Shown: positions 16,055 to 17,184 of the stretch, in pieces
Layout: each line of letters starts with the position of its first letter
Numbering within the stretch: position 1 is the stretch's first letter
DNA from: Asaia bogorensis
Lineage (GTDB): Bacteria; Pseudomonadota; Alphaproteobacteria; Acetobacterales; Acetobacteraceae
DNA length: 17,184 nucleotides
Assembly (NCBI GenBank): GCA_945871455.1
Contig: CAMBXJ010000034.1
Location: forward strand, 1-17,184
Direction of reading: 5' to 3'
Program-made: the position numbers and the translations under genes
The notes under the pieces: generated by a model
The model's database searches: none
Told to the model about the DNA's origin: nothing
The model's input: the letters and a program-made list of their open reading frames with translations, nothing else

Positions 16055-17037
16055 CCAACCCCCGTCTTCGTATCGGCATCGCCGGTGCCGGCCATTTCGG
16101 CCGCTTCCACGCGCTGAAGGTCGCCGCGTCGGACCGCGCCGAACTGGTCGGTATCCATGATCCCGACGTGGAACGGGCGAAGACCGTCGGCTGGGAGGCC
16201 GGTGCGCCGAGCAGAGGGTTTGATGAGATGTTGGGGGGGTGCGAGGCGCTGATTGTGGCGGCTCCGGCCGAAGCCCATCACGGGTTGGCCTCCGCCGCGT
16301 TGCGGGCCGGCAAGCATGTGCTGGTGGAAAAGCCGATCGCGTCGACCCTGGCGCAGGCCGACGAACTCGCCTCGCTGGCGACCGAGCGTGGGTTGGTGTT
16401 GCAGGTCGGCCATCTGGAACGGTTTTCGGCCGCCTATCAGGCGATGGCGCAGCGCGCGGGGCGGCCGCTTTACATCGAAGCCACGCGCATCGCCCCGTTC
16501 AAGCCGCGCGGCACCGATGTGTCGGTCATCCTGGATCTGATGATCCACGACCTGGATCTGGTGCTGGCGCTGATCGACAGTCCGATCGAGAGCGTGCACG
16601 CCGTCGGCGCTCCGGTTGCCAGCGCGCATGAGGATATCGCCAACGCCCGCCTGCGCTTTGTCAACGGCGCCGAAGCGACCATCACCGCCAGCCGCGTCTC
16701 TTTGCGCACGGAGCGGCGGATGCGGATTTTCGCGCAGAACAGCTACGTGAATGCCGATTTTTCGGCCAAACGCCTGACCATGGTGGGGAAAGGCGGCGGC
16801 ACCCCGGTGCCCGGTCTGACCGGTTTTGGGGTGGAGGAGGTATCGTGGGAGGACCACGATTCACTCGCCGCGGAACATGCGGCGTTTGTGGCGTCGGTGT
16901 TGGATGGGGCGCCGGTTCTGGTCGACGCGGCGGCGGGACGGCGCGCGCTGGCGGCCGCTCTAGCGGTGACGGAGAGCATGGCGGTGTCGCGGGCGCGGAT
17001 GGTGGCTTCGGGGTTGATTGTGGCAGGGGGGGGCTGA
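16051..17037 (+). CDS. Gfo/Idh/MocA oxidoreductase, probable UDP-GlcNAc 3-dehydrogenase (GnnA-like)
   Basis: A 328-residue NAD(P)-dependent dehydrogenase. The Rossmann motif GIAGAGHFG is at 9-17, the family lysine motif EKP at 93-95, and D162/H166 sit in DLMIHD. The blocks VGHLERF (119-125), APFKPRGTDV (148-157), DIANARL (195-201) and TASRVSL (212-218) strongly recall GnnA. GnnA oxidises the 3-hydroxyl of UDP-GlcNAc so that GnnB can aminate it, giving the diamino sugar used in some lipid A. GnnA-like genes in related bacteria often lie near lpx genes, but no lpx gene is visible here. The ATG at 16051 overlaps the kinase stop and has GAGAG four bases upstream. Family membership is firm; the GnnA role is inference from remembered motifs. 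Confidence 0.8.
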   Translation: MTNPRLRIGIAGAGHFGRFHALKVAASDRAELVGIHDPDVERAKTVGWEAGAPSRGFDEMLGGCEALIVAAPAEAHHGLASAALRAGKHVLVEKPIASTLAQADELASLATERGLVLQVGHLERFSAAYQAMAQRAGRPLYIEATRIAPFKPRGTDVSVILDLMIHDLDLVLALIDSPIESVHAVGAPVASAHEDIANARLRFVNGAEATITASRVSLRTERRMRIFAQNSYVNADFSAKRLTMVGKGGGTPVPGLTGFGVEEVSWEDHDSLAAEHAAFVASVLDGAPVLVDAAAGRRALAAALAVTESMAVSRARMVASGLIVAGGG

Positions 17038-17041
17038 AGGA

Positions 17042-17057
17042 CGGGGCTTCCGCCCCG
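17042..17057. repeat. Hairpin 1 of the post-gnnA hairpin series
   Basis: CGGGGC (17042-17047) pairs perfectly with GCCCCG (17052-17057) over a 4-nt loop, starting five bases after the oxidoreductase stop. Confidence 0.7.
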
Positions 17058-17065
17058 GACCCCGA

Positions 17066-17084
17066 TCAGGGGCTCCGCCCCTGA
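17066..17084. repeat. Hairpin 2 of the post-gnnA hairpin series
   Basis: TCAGGGGC (17066-17073) pairs perfectly with GCCCCTGA (17077-17084) over a 3-nt loop. Confidence 0.75.
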
Positions 17085-17090
17085 ACCCCG

Positions 17091-17110
17091 CCAAGGGCGA
17101 CGGCCCTTGG
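17091..17110. repeat. Hairpin 3 of the post-gnnA hairpin series
   Basis: CCAAGGGC (17091-17098) pairs perfectly with GCCCTTGG (17103-17110) over a 4-nt loop. Confidence 0.75.
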
Positions 17111-17132
17111 AACCGGACCATTGTCGTTGGAA

Positions 17133-17180
17133 TTCCTGGGGCTTACCCGGACCGCGAGAGGTCCGGGTAAGCCCCAGGAA
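17133..17180. terminator. Perfect 21-bp stem-loop, likely terminator
   Basis: The arms at 17133-17153 and 17160-17180 are exact reverse complements of 21 bases with a 6-nt loop (GCGAGA). It lies 95 nt after the oxidoreductase stop. Only a short AT-rich stretch (ATTA) follows before the window ends, so a T tract cannot be judged. Given its symmetry it could end transcription from either side. Confidence 0.65.
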
Positions 17181-17184
17181 ATTA

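Overview
The window looks like chromosomal DNA from an alphaproteobacterium, most likely of the Rhodospirillales/Acetobacteraceae type. The basis is very high GC, a popZ gene (a family restricted to alphaproteobacteria), the gene order pcm-tolC-popZ-valS, and high-GC palindromic repeats between genes. The placement is inferred from gene content and family knowledge; no database search was possible. Most of the window is housekeeping and cell-envelope genes. I see no transposase, integrase, phage gene, CRISPR array or clear pseudogene.

Layout. 1-438 holds no convincing gene but has a cluster of inverted repeats and a possible leftward promoter. 439-2883 (+) is the DExH helicase HrpB, followed by an HtrA/Deg-type serine protease lipoprotein (2940-4004, +). 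A two-component pair follows: an OmpR-type response regulator (4290-4973, +) and its HAMP histidine kinase (5152-6528, +). This pair is bracketed by two copies of one palindromic intergenic repeat (4137-4224 and 6642-6719). A small exported protein (6800-7093, +) converges on a leftward cluster. In transcription order that cluster is pcm-like methyltransferase (13692-13024), tolC (12829-11213), popZ (11180-10557), valS (10500-7801) and a divergent RNase H-fold gene (7722-7252).

A divergent control region (13693-13912) separates pcm from a tRNA-Cys(GCA) gene (13913-13986, +). After the tRNA comes a degenerate short repeat (14039-14095), then a seven-helix hybrid histidine kinase with receiver domain (14096-16054, +). 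Its Ser/Pro/Ala-rich tail is encoded by tandem 12-mers. Its stop codon overlaps the start of a GnnA-like Gfo/Idh/MocA oxidoreductase (16051-17037, +), probably a lipid A precursor enzyme. The window closes with four consecutive perfect hairpins (17042-17180), the last with 21-bp arms.

How the genes fit together. The popZ-valS-rnh genes are tightly spaced and probably one transcript. The protease, TolC, two sensor systems and the GnnA-like enzyme all act at the envelope. The least ordinary feature is the translational coupling between a hybrid sensor kinase and a probable lipid A sugar dehydrogenase. Other points to check are the RNase H-like protein without the usual glycine-rich loop, the paired palindromes around the two-component operon, and the repeat block between the tRNA and the kinase.
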